64,000 bases of DNA from Tenebrio molitor (lineage: Eukaryota; Arthropoda; Insecta; Coleoptera; Tenebrionidae), in contig NC_091049.1 of the NCBI RefSeq assembly GCF_963966145.1, positions 26,784,001 to 26,848,000 on the forward strand, read 5' to 3'. The notes under the pieces were generated by a model that worked only from the letters and a program-made list of their open reading frames with translations, did no database searches and had not been told where the DNA came from. The translations under genes were made by a program, and so were the position numbers. This document shows, one piece after another, positions 21,050 to 31,948 of this stretch (its first letter is position 1; each line of letters starts with the position of its first letter).

Positions 21050-22830
21050 GGTACTGAAACGTTTCGACTTCCTTGACTTTTCCTCGATGAAACTTTCTTC
21101 CCTTATTTGGTGCATTGTTGGTTGCCAAAAATAATGAGAAAAGAAGTGCTTATCGATCCTACGTTGCGTTTTGTTTATAATTTAATTTAATTTGGTTCAA
21201 CGAGAGGCCGTACCTTCGGAAGATTTTCCTAAAATTGAATTAAAACGATTGAACACACTTCACTTAAATTTGATTGAAAAAGAAATCGTTTCTGGTGGTG
21301 CTTGGTCCCAACAAATGATAGAAATAATTAAATTAATTTAATAACAGACGTTGGTAGACATTTGACTCAAGTAGATTTGACTCGCGGTCCGCGAATTGGA
21401 ATATGACTCATGAATAAATGACTAAGCTGGGCAAATACAGACGTTTTTGGCGCGAACAGCATTATACGAGTTTGAGCTGCGAACTATGTGATCCGATTTA
21501 GATTTGTCTTGTTTCCCCAACTAAATTGAACCCGACGCGATGCCCTGGAATCTCATAGATCACACTGGTCTACTCCGGTGGTTGAAAATAAAAGGGTTCT
21601 AACAGGGCCAAAGGGTACCTCTCTTCACGTGTCAGCTGGCCTAGTTTGGTCACTGTCCCCCTTGGGGGTGACGGCTAATTTTGTGCTCTTACGCTGGACC
21701 ACAGCTAATTGAATGCGACGGACACTGGCGGTAGCTTCCCGAACTTGAGACTCCAAGACGAAAATAATGAATGACAATGTTTTATAGTAATTGTATAATA
21801 GTTCGCCTTGGCGAAAGCACGTTTCCCTAATCGGTAAATGCAAGAAGATCACATACTTGGCGACAAAGAATTTAATTCCAGATTCTAAAGAGTCACGTGG
21901 TCATCAAATGCTCAAAGAAAATAATATAATCTTTATTTTAACACGATAATGAACCAATGTTTTGTGAATAATTAAACCGCGACTACTATTTAAGTACATG
22001 AATTAGAAAAATAATTTACCTTGTAAATGTAAAGTACGTGGTAACAAAATGGCTACTGGAGGTATCGAACGTACCTCCGGCTACTTTGGAGATCAAACCC
22101 CGAGTGAATCAAGAAAAGCCTCGTTTCCTGTCCCGCATTCGGTTTTATCATTTTTCCAACACCCCACTTTCGCAACTTGACCAAAAGGACCAATCAGCTC
22201 AGTACGACTTTACTTGTTACTCCCGCCGATCGCGACACCTTTTCGATATCTCCAGAACTTTTGAAATAACAGTTTCCGTTTTCCACCATAATTTTTAAAT
22301 GTTGAAATTTAGACTTTTGTTAGGACCAGGCCGAATGTACATAATTTGTTGTTGAATTTCCACTATGAAAAAGGACACTAAATTACTGACTATACAATCA
22401 TAAACATCAGCATCAAGAAACAAACAGAAGTAAAAATGAAACAAATTAATATTATTTTGAAACCTAAATTGGGCTTGAAACGCTGTTACACAAGTGCCAT
22501 GTCAAGCAAATAAATTCCGTTGATCTGCTACTTCTAAAAATTGTTCTGCATTGGTAAAAAATAAATTAACCTAATGAACATTGATTTGATGGTTCTCTCA
22601 ATTTGAAACGTGCTAACATCAAATTCATTAATTCAATTATCCCCTGATTTTAATTGGACTCCCCAAATTGTCGTACGAATAATTTTTTGCAATGTTTCTT
22701 TTCCCATGAAAATATGTACATTACTTTTGTGTTGCGTCTGAACCGGACGCGTACCTGCATTTTCAAAGAGAGGCCAGCAAAAATAGAACAGTGCGGAGTT
22801 GTGTTTATCGTGAATAATTAATAATAACTT
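21050..22830. repeat. Inverted duplication, left arm
   Basis: Matches 54490-57760 in reverse orientation over most of its length: the tract with CTCGTTGAA/TTCAACGAGAGGCC and ACCGGAGTAGACCAG/CTGGTCTACTCCGGT, the GTACCTCCGGCTACTTTGGA tract and the GGACGCGTACCTGCA end. Relative to the right arm it lacks about 530 bp (55040-55570), the MITE at 55869-56226 and about 430 bp near 56600-57040. It carries its own extra segment of about 300 bp (21612-21915), which is GC-richer and contains GTCACTGTCCCCCTTGGGGG. Coding content not recognised. Confidence 0.8.
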
Positions 22831-23388
22831 CATTAGTACAAATGAGACTGGATTATTTACTTACAGTAATGCTTGTCTTGTGAAATTCTGTGACAGATAT
22901 GTTGTTCATTGATTTTTGGTTATTACGTGGGGGTCACTCTTCAAGTTTGTAGAATCATTACATTAGGTACTCGTCAGTAAAACTTGGCGTATATACCGTT
23001 TATTATTAAGTAACTAAAGCGTAACGATACAAGCATAGGTAAGTGTGAGGTGTGGCTTCAATCACGTTAATAGCGATGATAAAGATGAAGAAGTTTTGCT
23101 GAAACTCCGATAAAAACCATTGCACATGGTAAGCCCATCACTTATTCGTTCTCATTTCCAAGATATGGTAGTTAAATAGAGCGTGGCAAATAAATTTAAA
23201 ATCTTAACTGCAAATAAAATAAATATTGGGATTTAATTTGCACAACAAATACAACAAAATGGCGAAAAAGAAATATTTTATATTGATTCAGGAGGCACCC
23301 AATCCGGCCCGAAGGATGAGAAAATGATTTTTGGCAGAAAAAGGGTTTTATTGTTTATCCGGAAATTCTAGGGATACTGCGTAGCTGT
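22831..23388. other. Intergenic, no gene seen
   Basis: AT-rich. A short piece (about 23276-23330, with CCCAATCCGGCCCGAAGGA) resembles 30694-30745. No coding support. Confidence 0.45.
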
Positions 23389-23932
23389 AATAATAACAAT
23401 TACAAATTATATTTTGATCGTACAGTTTTAACTGATATTCATATTCAGCATAACAGACCAGACATTATTATTTTAAATAAACAACAAAAGCAAGCATATC
23501 TTTTAGATATAGCTGTTCCAAATTCACACAATATAACACAGACATATAATACAAAAATTAATAAATATTTAGAACTCTCCGTTGCTATGAGAAATCTTTG
23601 GTGTTTAGAAAAAATTTCGATTTTACCATTTATAATTTCAGCAACAGGAATAGTAGATACCACAATCTCCTTTTAAAAATTTAAAAATTTTGAGAAAACA
23701 TTAGTGGTTGAAATTCAAAAAGGTATATTATTATACTCATGTCATATCGTGAGGAAATTCCTTAACATTGACACAGAACATAATACACAACAAAGTCAAA
23801 ATGCGGAGGCGAGACGCCGGTAATTATGTTGATAAGCACTGCACTATTACTTGATAGTATTATCCGTAATAGTGTATGTATTCCGGCAAAATTGCCGTAC
23901 CGCCGGGTGGAGGTGGGATAGTCTACAATAGT
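23389..23932 (+). mobile_element. R4/Dong-like LINE, 3' end
   Basis: Open frame NYKLYFDRTVLTDIHIQ, HNRPDIIILNKQQKQAYLLD, IAVPNSHNITQTYNTKINKY, ending ISATGIVDTTISF and a stop. The PD(x)n D core is the restriction-like endonuclease of R4/Dong/R2-type LINEs. The 3' UTR ends in GCCGGGTGGAGGTGGGATAG; the same 3' tip occurs in isolation at 40674-40702. Here the domain is undamaged, in contrast to 20086-20785. Confidence 0.85.
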
Positions 23933-23952
23933 ATACCATTATCCAGAATATA

Positions 23953-24205
23953 CAGGGTGATTAATCTTTAACTGCCGGTGGCAAAATTGACCTTTAAATT
24001 ATGATTTCATTTTCATATTTTGCAGACCTAATTTATTATTTGTGATGCACATAATATCAAAAAATGAAATTTATAAGTTAATAATGTCAAATTTTGTCAT
24101 TTTCTCAATTATTATTAGTTGTTTAATCAGATCTGTATATTTCATAGTTCTGTCTCAATTTTTAAAGGTCATTTTGCCACCGGCGGTAAAAGATGAATCA
24201 CCCTG
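23953..24205. mobile_element. MITE (CAGGGTGATTAATC family)
   Basis: 253 bp, TA on both flanks, inverted termini of about 45 bp beginning CAGGGTGATTAATCTTTAAC (left) and CAGGGTGATTCATCTTTTAC (right), followed by GCCGGTGGCAAAAT. Tc1/mariner-type by target choice. Confidence 0.9.
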
Positions 24206-24289
24206 TATAAGAGTATATACGCGTATAAAAATTGTCAAATAATTAGTAAGTTACCCCAATTAATTGTTACTTATTCATAATAAAGAAAC

Positions 24290-24835
24290 AAAAATTATGT
24301 TTTGTTATTAAAGTACCATCATCATTGTCATTGTACACAGATCAATAAACATCCAACAGGACCATTTTGAGACAGTAGAAAAATAGAAAGCTGAGCAGAA
24401 GTTTGCATTTATGCACGAAAGACTTTTTCTGTCGAACTGGAAAAACCATCTTCGCAACTTTTCAGTGGTTTGTTTAATAAAAATTAATTGTCCTTGTAAA
24501 TGTGAAATACCAGAATCTGACGTCCTTTTCGCTACCCAGGAAAATGTTTTATTGAATTTGCAATTTTTCAGACCACGGAAATAGTATATTATGTTATGAG
24601 GAGCAAAAATGAAGTTTTATGTGCTGCGGCTGGTAGATTGGCTGCCGAACGCAGTGAGGCAGACAAACCAGCCAAAGACGTTTTGACGTTTTTGACGTTT
24701 TTGATCAATATTTAGGGTCAACTTCAAAAATGGTTTCTCAAATATTTTTTTCTTTTGCACCTGTTATTGTTTATGCAGCACTTCGTCACATTGGTATCTT
24801 GTTGTATAACATATTACAGTTATGTTGGACGTATT
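24290..24835 (+). pseudogene. OR-5psi: odorant receptor remnant (MTQVTS class)
   Basis: 24290-24600 matches the 5' flank of OR-7 and OR-8psi (AGAATCTGACGTCCTTTTCGC and TTTGCAATTTTTCAGACCAC). After a deletion and inserted sequence the exon 3 middle is readable at 24674-24835: TFLINI-like joint, then LGSTSKMVSQIFFSFAPVIV, YAALRHIGILLYNILQL, ending in a stop. It is closest to OR-7 (SSSKIISQMFF, LLYNILQLS). Exons 1, 2 and 4-7 are gone. The filler (CTGCGGCTGGTAGATTGGC) also occurs at 27140-27175. Confidence 0.8.
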
Positions 24836-24884
24836 TGTAAAAGCAACACACGCTATCAAAATCATGCTCAACTTCATTCATATA

Positions 24885-25392
24885 TTGGGTGATTCAAAAT
24901 GATTGTGGCCAAGTATGGCAACTATGTACGAAAATGTATGTGGCAACTGTGTGAATGGGGTAGTGTTAATATTTGTATAATACACTCCTGGACAGAAAAA
25001 CCCGGACACTAGAATTTTTTCATTTATTAATTAATTTAAGATTTAAGAAAGTGAACAATAATAATAAATGATAACAAAAACTTTTATTTATAACAATCGA
25101 CATGTGTAAAACTGATTAGAGAATTGGAAGAAATGTGTATCTCCCTTGTATTTTAAGGTAAATTTAAAAAAATCAAATTTTTTTAAAGTGTCCGGGTTTT
25201 TTTGTCCAGGAGTGTATTTCATAAGCGTGGATTTGATTTTTTTAATTCCATTGCACATTGATTTGACAACTTTCAAAATTGCACGCCTATGAACTGTCAA
25301 AGAAATGTCAATTCAACCCTACCCACACAGTTGCCACATAAATTTTCGTATATAGTTGCCATACTTGGCCACAATCATTTTGAATCACCCAA
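24885..25392. mobile_element. MITE family A, copy 3 (with nested insertion)
   Basis: Termini TTGGGTGATTCAAAATGATT on both sides, flanked by TA. Without the nested element (24983-25214) it is about the length of the other copies. A paralogous empty site is visible at 30253-30258 (CATTCATATACATTTTCG), which shows that one TA was duplicated on insertion. Confidence 0.93.
24983..25214. mobile_element. Nested Tc1-type MITE
   Basis: 232 bp inside MITE-A copy 3, flanked by TA. Inverted termini begin CACTCCTGGACAGAAAAACC on the left and CACTCCTGGACAAAAAAACC on the right, followed by CGGACACT, a typical Tc1-like terminal sequence. No coding capacity. Confidence 0.92.
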
Positions 25393-26208
25393 TATACTTT
25401 CGTGTCTATAAGGCCGTCTCATTTGAAATTTTTGACCTGTGTAGCCAGAAACATTTCATCAGAGCATTATGCAGAAATCATGCACTTTTCGCCGGAGACT
25501 ATGGTGCGATTAGATCTCCATAGAGTTTGCCGCGATCTGCATCAATTCTCGAGCCGTGCGATGCATTTCGTACAAATTTTGTAAAGAACAAAATTTGCTA
25601 AATTGCGAATTTTTGATAATACTTTTTTTTTACAAATTTGCTTATAATTTTTAACGGAAGATAGCAAAATTTTTTCTTTAGAAAATTTGTTCAGAAAAAT
25701 TAGATCTTTTTAAATACCTATGCCAAAATATAGGTATGTTGCTGGAAAAAAAAAAATTTGATGAATAGAGACATCGAGTTTCGCTTACCCTGTACATACT
25801 TCAGATATTTGCTAAATATAACAAAATTATAAAAACGTGAATAAGAGTAGCAAAAGATTGCAACTTACAACTGTTTACTTTTTAACACTGAACGACCATC
25901 TATTTCGCAACGAACGGCTTGTTACATACCACAGTGGCACCGGTTAAATATTAGATAATAATTTGGGTTTTTTTTTTCGGTTTTTTAGGGATAATTTAGT
26001 TATTAAATATTTCGTGTACCTAATTGATAAATAAAAAAATTGATTGACTCGAATAAAATCAATAAGGTCGTCGAATGACATAAATATAGTAGTTTACTTA
26101 ATGAGTTCGTGTGTAAATCGGAGCTTTTTTCTCACAACTGGACCATTATTAAATGTGAGTGAAACGAGCGTTTTAAAGGCCCACGAGTGCCAAAAAAGGC
26201 CCAATTTA
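25393..26208. other. Intergenic, no gene seen
   Basis: 25395-25440 continues the segment shared with 30258-30300; the rest is AT-rich without recognised features. 26085-26205 matches 45690-45722, the left part of a dispersed repeat. Confidence 0.45.
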
Positions 26209-26465
26209 TAGTATTTTTACCTCTAATAGAAATATTGACTAAAATCATAAATTACACGAACAAAGAAACATTTTACAAACCACTTACAGGTACTTACAGT
26301 TCAGGTAAGAAACCGGTCATTGTTGCCCGTTATGTGCGACCAATTTTTGTCTGAGGTTATTTAATATCCTACCATAAATTACCGGGTGGAGTGCTTTAAG
26401 ATCTGTTTCTTTGTTGGTGTGATTTATGATTTTAGTCAATATTTCTATTAGGGGTAAAAATACTA
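26209..26465. mobile_element. MITE with visible empty site at 45723
   Basis: 257 bp with inverted termini of about 50 bp starting TAGTATTTTTACC, then CTAATAGAAATATTGACTAA, flanked by TA. The host repeat recurs without it at 45713-45745 (AAAGGCCCAATTTACACACG), so insertion and TA duplication are directly seen. Confidence 0.92.
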
Positions 26466-26640
26466 TACACACCAACGAGTTGAATACAACGTTTTTTTCT
26501 TCAACGAGCCCCTTTTAAAGGCTCCAAATCGCTTAAAATCTTTAAAATTAGTTTGACGTTTCGTTTTGACAAGTTGTGACATTTATCAAAATCCGTTCAT
26601 ACAGGAGAAAATTCTCAAATTCTGACAGTGTCGAACAAAA
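26466..26640. repeat. Dispersed repeat shared with 45725-45895
   Basis: Nearly continuous match (GAGTTGAATACAACGTTTTT, GGCTCCAAATCGCTTAAAAT, CAAGTTGTGACATTTATCAA). Non-coding. The beginning of the following 73-codon open frame is in this repeat, so that frame is not considered a gene. Confidence 0.75.
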
Positions 26641-27191
26641 AAAATTGTTATCAGAATGTGTATACAACACAAAAGCAAAAACTTGCAAGGGCAGTATAAT
26701 TGAAAAGAGTTTAATCACAATAAGCCGAAAGTTGACTTTTGAGAAAAGAACAAAAACAGGGCGATTTTTAACTTTAATTTCACGTTTATCGACGTAACAT
26801 TTTTTTTATACAGGTATTCCTTTTCAAAGTAATGATGTCATCATCTATTTTTTAAATAGCAACCTATACTTATTCGTCATCATTTTGATAGGTCTTGTAA
26901 CTGTCAACATGACATTTTTATGTAAGGCATTTAAAAAAGCTTGAGAAAAAAATTGTTTTTATTATTTTTATAATACAATTACATAATTTATAGTGACAGG
27001 ACAATTACCGGTTTTTTCGGTTTCGTTGCTAACTTACTAAATAGACCAACAGGTGGCGCCACGGTCAGCGTCCGAAAAATAGTTACTTTTCGCCCTCTTG
27101 TGAGTACGTAAAATTGTTTCAAAATTAAGTCTTACGTGTTGAAGCTGGTAGTTTGGCTTCCGAACGAAGTGAAGTTGTATAAATAGCTATA
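26641..27191. other. Intergenic, no gene seen
   Basis: AT-rich; 27140-27175 shares the GCTGGTAGTTTGGCTTCCGA motif with 24625-24650. Nothing else recognised. Confidence 0.4.
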
Positions 27192-27630
27192 CAGGGTGTC
27201 TCAAAATTCGCGAATTCCGAGCGTGATAGGGAAGGACCCAGTGGAGGTCGAAATATACTTAGAAAAAAACTTCGCTCTTCCTGAAGAAGATATAAGCAGT
27301 TTAATTTTGTTCAATACATAGCAGCCTTTATATCCACAGTCACAAAATACTATTCTACTTACGCTGCCGTTCCATTTTTAAGAAAAATTACGATCACAAA
27401 ATTTTAAGATTTTTTTTACTCCAAAGTAAAGGTATTCTTCAAAAAAATTGTTTTACATTATTATTTTCCACAATCATCTACACCATAAATAAAAACTTTT
27501 CCGCCTGTATTTGAAGAAAACGCACTTCAAACAGTGCACCTTCAGACCAATGTATCTTTGTGGGGGGAGTCCCGATTTTTTTTAATTTCCATATTTGGAC
27601 TACTGAATTCGGAATTCGCGAGGCACCCTG
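27192..27630. mobile_element. MITE (CAGGGTGTCTC family)
   Basis: 439 bp flanked by TA; left terminus CAGGGTGTCTCAAAATTCGC, right terminus CAGGGTGCCTCGCGAATTCC, alignable after a short indel (CGCGAATTCCGA). No coding capacity seen. Confidence 0.75.
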
Positions 27631-27689
27631 TATAGTTCAGAAAAAAACCACAAGAGAGCATAATATATCATTTTCTAGAGTAAAATCGT

Positions 27690-27960
27690 CGTAAATATCG
27701 TAATGAACTGCTTCCAATTCTATTCTTCTTGCAAGTTTTTTGTTTTTGTTTTATGTGCACATTCTAATTATAATTTTATTAACGTCATTAGACGACCTTA
27801 ACGATTTCGTTCCAATCAATCCTATTCAAATTATTCAGATTTGCATTATTAATATATTTATGATATACAGGAAGGAAAACGAGTATCGTTGTATGTGACT
27901 TAGAAAGCTTCAAAGGTATCATGATAAATGTATTTTCTTGCAGTTCAGTACATACAGTAA
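27690..27960. repeat. Segment duplicated at 30390-30640
   Basis: Direct match with indels (CTTGCAAGTTTTT, GACCTTAACGATTT, TTATTCAGATTTGCATTATT, GGAAGGAAAACG). With 24840-25440 versus 30205-30300 it outlines a direct duplication around the P450 fragment. Confidence 0.7.
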
Positions 27961-28551
27961 ATTAGCGTTTTGTTAAATTGATAAATCACATACTTTTATT
28001 TCTGTTTCCTAATCTCCGCAGAATAAAGGCTGTTCTTAAGTAAAATCTGAAGCCTTGTTTCACCGACGAAACGTTCCACACCATTACTTTTCATTTTATA
28101 ATTTTCAAACACACTGTAGATACTGAACACACACTTCTTAGAATTCATTTTTACATCCTATTGTGCATTTCATCATCAAGATATGCACGGGTAATGCAGT
28201 TAAATGAAAGTTGAGTGCATATTGTGATGCGGCGCCATCGTTCGCATCCCGGTTTGTTCAGAGTTCTCCGCTCGCTCACTGTTCGGCCAATGAGCGGGCT
28301 CCGTTCGTGTGCGACCGATGTTCCGCCCAATTTCGTTCACGCTCTAAACGTGTTCGTTTCGTTCACTCCTCTACAAAAAAGACTGCGGCTCCGTAATACC
28401 GATGTGGACAAAAAGACAACCTGCATCTAGAGAGACAGGACCCAACAAGCTATTTCCAGAATCACTCCGGCCTCGAACAGGCATCGGTCAACGCTTTCTG
28501 TGGTAAGATTTGTTCAAAGGTGAAAGATTGAAGTTGATGGTTTGTTGGTAG
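27961..28551. other. Region upstream of P450 fragment, no gene assigned
   Basis: Contains a GC-rich stretch at 28225-28340 (GATGCGGCGCCATCGTTCGC; CCAATGAGCGGGCTCCG) with short open frames but no recognised motif. The N-terminal half of a P450 would be expected here and is not recognisable. Confidence 0.4.
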
Positions 28552-29699
28552 AGTCGTTCGCTGATGTCAATCCAGATCTAGTAGTGGGACAAGATGAATA
28601 CATAGCCAAAGTTAGAAGGTAAATAAAGATAAAGCAGTAAGAGCAATAAATCATCTATGACAATTCAAGATTTGAAGAAATCGTGGTGGAACGTTGTCAG
28701 AAACCTTGGCTAATTGGGTAAAACCATCGAGAAACTGTCACAAGTTATGTGGCCGTTCATCAAACAGGTACCCACTTGTGCTTTAAATTAAAAGAAAATC
28801 AAAAACATCTTGTTTCAGTTGATTGAATTGAAGAAAAGTACATATACTTATGATCCCGACGTCTCTGGTAGTCTATCTTGATAGTTTCTTGTTTTACAAC
28901 ATGCTATTATTTTTTGCAGATGATGATTTGAGGAGCAAACGTTATTTGAACTATTTGTTTGGTTTACTCGCCAAAAGAGAACTGTCCGAAGATAATGTTT
29001 CGGCAGAACTTCAAAATATGATCGTCGCCGGTACAGAAACGTCAACGTACGCTTCCTGCTTCACAATTCTGATACTCGCGATATATCCTGAAGTTCAGAA
29101 GAACGTCCAGAGCGAACTTGACTCGTTGTTTGGAGAGAGCCACAGAGATCCCACTATGGAGGACGTCAAAAACATGGAGTATCTGGAGAGAGTTATCAAA
29201 GAATCGCTGAGATTCTTCCCACCAATTCCTTTTGTGATGAGGAAAGTGGACGAGACCATCGAAATAGGTACAAGTGATGTTTCTACAACTTCTACTAACG
29301 CACTTCCAGATTCTCAAGTGTTTCCAGCTGGATCAAACGTCATCATTCCCATGATGAAGATCCATATGAGACCTGACCCGTGCAGTTTCGATCCAGACAG
29401 ATTCTTACCAGAAGAGGTGGAAAAGAGCCATCGTTGTGCTTATATGCCGTTCAGTCACGGACCCAGAAATTGTCCAGGTAAATGACAACTGTCAAGAACA
29501 AGTTGCGACTCCAATTGAGAGTATTTTAGGTTGGAAGATTGGAATAACAGGGATGAAGATTACTCTTTCCAGTCTTCTTAGAATCTACACGGTAAAACCG
29601 GTTTTCTATAAAACTGTAAAAGAGATTGAACTGGATTATGCCGCTCTGATGATGCCCAAAGATGAGTGTCAAGTTTTGCTAAAAAAGCGGAAAAAGTAG
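28552..29699 (+). pseudogene. Cytochrome P450 (CYP4-clan-like), 5'-truncated
   Basis: Heme mono-oxygenase of ER membranes by family. Putative exons: 28552-28618 (NPDLVVGQDEYIAKVRR), 28638-28767 (FEEIVVERCQKPWLIG, then out of frame), 28819-28867, 28920-29267, 29310-29477, 29530-29699. The last four join into 244 open residues with the I-helix oxygen motif AGTETS, K-helix ESLR, FDPDRF and the heme loop FSHGPRNCPG, so the catalytic C-terminal half is intact. The membrane anchor and roughly the first 200 residues are missing, and exon 28638-28767 needs at least one frameshift. It is probably a pseudogene or duplication fragment. The subfamily is uncertain; AGTETS differs from the usual CYP4 EGHDTT. 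Confidence 0.8.
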
Positions 29700-29897
29700 G
29701 TCGCACTTGTAATAGGTTAGGTTGTATATTGTAATTGCATCTTGGTCAAGTTCTGCCAAGCCAAGCAGTAGATTCTAAGAAACTTTTATTCGGAGATGAT
29801 TTTATCTATATACGTAAATAAAAATGTAAATTAGGATCTCCAAAAGTTCTTCAGCGATTGCTTTGAAATAGAGGCGTGTTGTTATGTTGTTATTATA
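29700..29897. other. P450 downstream flank
   Basis: AT-rich 3' flank; AATAAA occurs at about 29817. No further gene. Confidence 0.4.
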
Positions 29898-30147
29898 CCG
29901 TGTGAGCAACAAGTACTGATTGAGTTGGCAATAAATTCTGGTGATTTTTGGTGACTTTTATGTCATGTTCCAACGAGAAAACCATTTTATTAATAAAAGA
30001 TTACAAAAACCAAGACGTTTAAATTTGAAATGTATACCAGGTGTCAATATTGTCAATAAAACAAACCGAAATAGGTACAATTCAGTCTTGAAAATTTTAT
30101 GTAAAATTTTTTTTTGCCAACTGAAATAGTTATTGTTACTTACCCTG
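29898..30147. mobile_element. MITE (GTGAGCAAC family), copy 1
   Basis: 250 bp flanked by TA; left terminus CCGTGTGAGCAACAAGTACT, right terminus (inward) CAGGGTAAGTAACAATAACT. An inverted-orientation copy lies at 61053-61305 and aligns throughout. Confidence 0.88.
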
Positions 30148-30204
30148 TATAATATTACTCCTGTGACAGGTAAGAACATGCTTTTCTTGAACACCGCCAT
30201 CTGT

Positions 30205-30640
30205 TATACGTAAAAGCAACACACGCTACCTAAATCATGGCCAACTTCATTCATATACATTTTCGTGTTCATAAGGCCCTCTCATTGAAATTTTTGACAT
30301 TTGAAATCGGTCTCCATGGTAGCGTCACTACCTTAAATATCCTATCCTGGAGTAAACTATCCCATTACAATGTGCTTAGAGTAGAAATATTGGTAAATAT
30401 CCTCATCGTCTATTTAAAATTAACTGTTTGCAATTTTACTCTACTTGCAAGTTTTTATTTACGTCATTAACGACCTTAACGATTTTGTTCGAGTCAATCA
30501 TCAATTCAGATTATTCAGATTTGCATTATTAATATATTATTAATATGGAAGAAGGAAAACGCATATTGACTTATATTATAAAGTTTCAAGGCTATCGTGT
30601 TAAAAATATTTTCTGGCAGTTGGACGGACATACAGGAGAT
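30205..30640. repeat. Segment paralogous to 24840-25440 and 27690-27960
   Basis: AAAAGCAACACACGCTA and CAACTTCATTCATATA match the left flank of MITE-A copy 3; 30390-30640 matches 27690-27960. It preserves the MITE-A empty site. Non-coding. Confidence 0.75.
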
Positions 30641-30847
30641 TAGCCTTTTGTATACAAGAACGTCCAGAAAGACTCTCTGTGCGGAAACAAATTAATTTTA
30701 TATTGACTTCGCAGCACCGAATCCGGCTCGAAGGACAAGATAATTGGATTATACTATCGTCTAGAATACAAAAATTGTCAACCATTTAGGGGGTTGTGAT
30801 GCTGATAATCCATATGTTTTGATTTTATTATAATATGAGAAGAATTA

Positions 30848-31948
30848 TAGTATATTTCAAACCAAGGTAAGAAAGTGCTTTCTTACAGACCGCAGGCAAA
30901 GATTATAAACCGAGCAGTAGAGGAGGTTTGTAAGTGCCCAAGGTCTGCAAGGGCACTTTCTTAACAAGGTTTGAATACTATTTTCTTCCCTACCGGCACA
31001 ACTTCGTTGAAAAAAGTCAAAAAAAGATGGTTATATTCCTGATTAAAACGAAAATTTTGAGAATTGAATAGTAGGCTGGGTTATTTGTTTAATTAACTTG
31101 TCATCGCATTTGAAGATTTGACGTTTGTTCGAAAATTTGATATAAACAGAAGTTGTAGTACCTACCTAGCTTATCTGTTTATTTTCCTGATTATATGATT
31201 GATCTACCGACTTGCTTTATTGAATTGGCTTTCATTTATCAATAACTTATTTCACTTTTGACACTTTTGACATTTGTATTTTGGTACAGTTTTACCATAA
31301 ACATTTCATGATTAACTTTCTTACCTTAGCGAGAAAGTTGAATTTTCTCACCTCAAATGAGGTATCCACAGCCTACATTTCTAACCGGTAGGGAAAATAG
31401 TATATTTCAAACCAAGGTAAGAAAGTGGTTTCTTGCAGACCGCAGGCAAAGATTATAAACCGAGTCGTAGACGAGGTTTGTAAGTGCCTAAGGTCTGCAA
31501 GGACACTTTCTTAACAAGGTTTGAATACAATTTTTTTCCCTACCGGCACAACTTTGTTGAAAAAAGTAAAACAAGATGGTTATATTCGTGATTTAAAACG
31601 AAAATTTTGAGAATTGAATAGGAGGCTGTGTTATTTGTTTAATTAACTTGTCATCGCATTTGAAGATTTGAGGTTTGTTCGAAAATTTGATATAAACAGG
31701 GTAAAGTAATCTACCTACCTAGCTTATCTGTTTATTTTCCATATTATATGATTGACCTACCAACTTACTTCATTGAATTGGCTTTCATTTATCAATAACT
31801 TATTTCACTTTTGACACTTTTGACATTTGTATTTTGGTACAGTTTTACCATAAACATTTCATGATTAACTTTCTTACCTTAGCGAGAAAGTTGAATTTTC
31901 TCACCTCAAATGAGGTATCCACAACCTACATTTCTAACCGGTAGGGAA
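30848..31948. repeat. Tandem duplication, two 550-bp units
   Basis: Unit 1 is 30848-31397 and unit 2 about 31398-31948, over 90% alike by eye. Each unit starts TAGTATATTTCAAACCAAGG, has an internal inverted pair (AAGAAAGTG / CACTTTCTT around an AGACCGCAGGC/AGGTCTGCA loop) and ends CTAACCGGTAGGG. The unit may be a foldback element or the beginning of a satellite. No coding potential. Confidence 0.88.

Noticed and set aside
20680..21057. 125-codon plus-strand open frame
   Set aside because: First part is antisense to the R4/Dong endonuclease fragment; remainder has no recognisable motif.
22038..22298. Open frame containing VPPATLEIKPR in both arms of the inverted duplication
   Set aside because: The two arms keep different frames downstream because of indels, so there is no sign of protein-level constraint.
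26576..26797. 73-codon open frame
   Set aside because: Begins inside a dispersed non-coding repeat shared with 45.8 kb and shows no motif.
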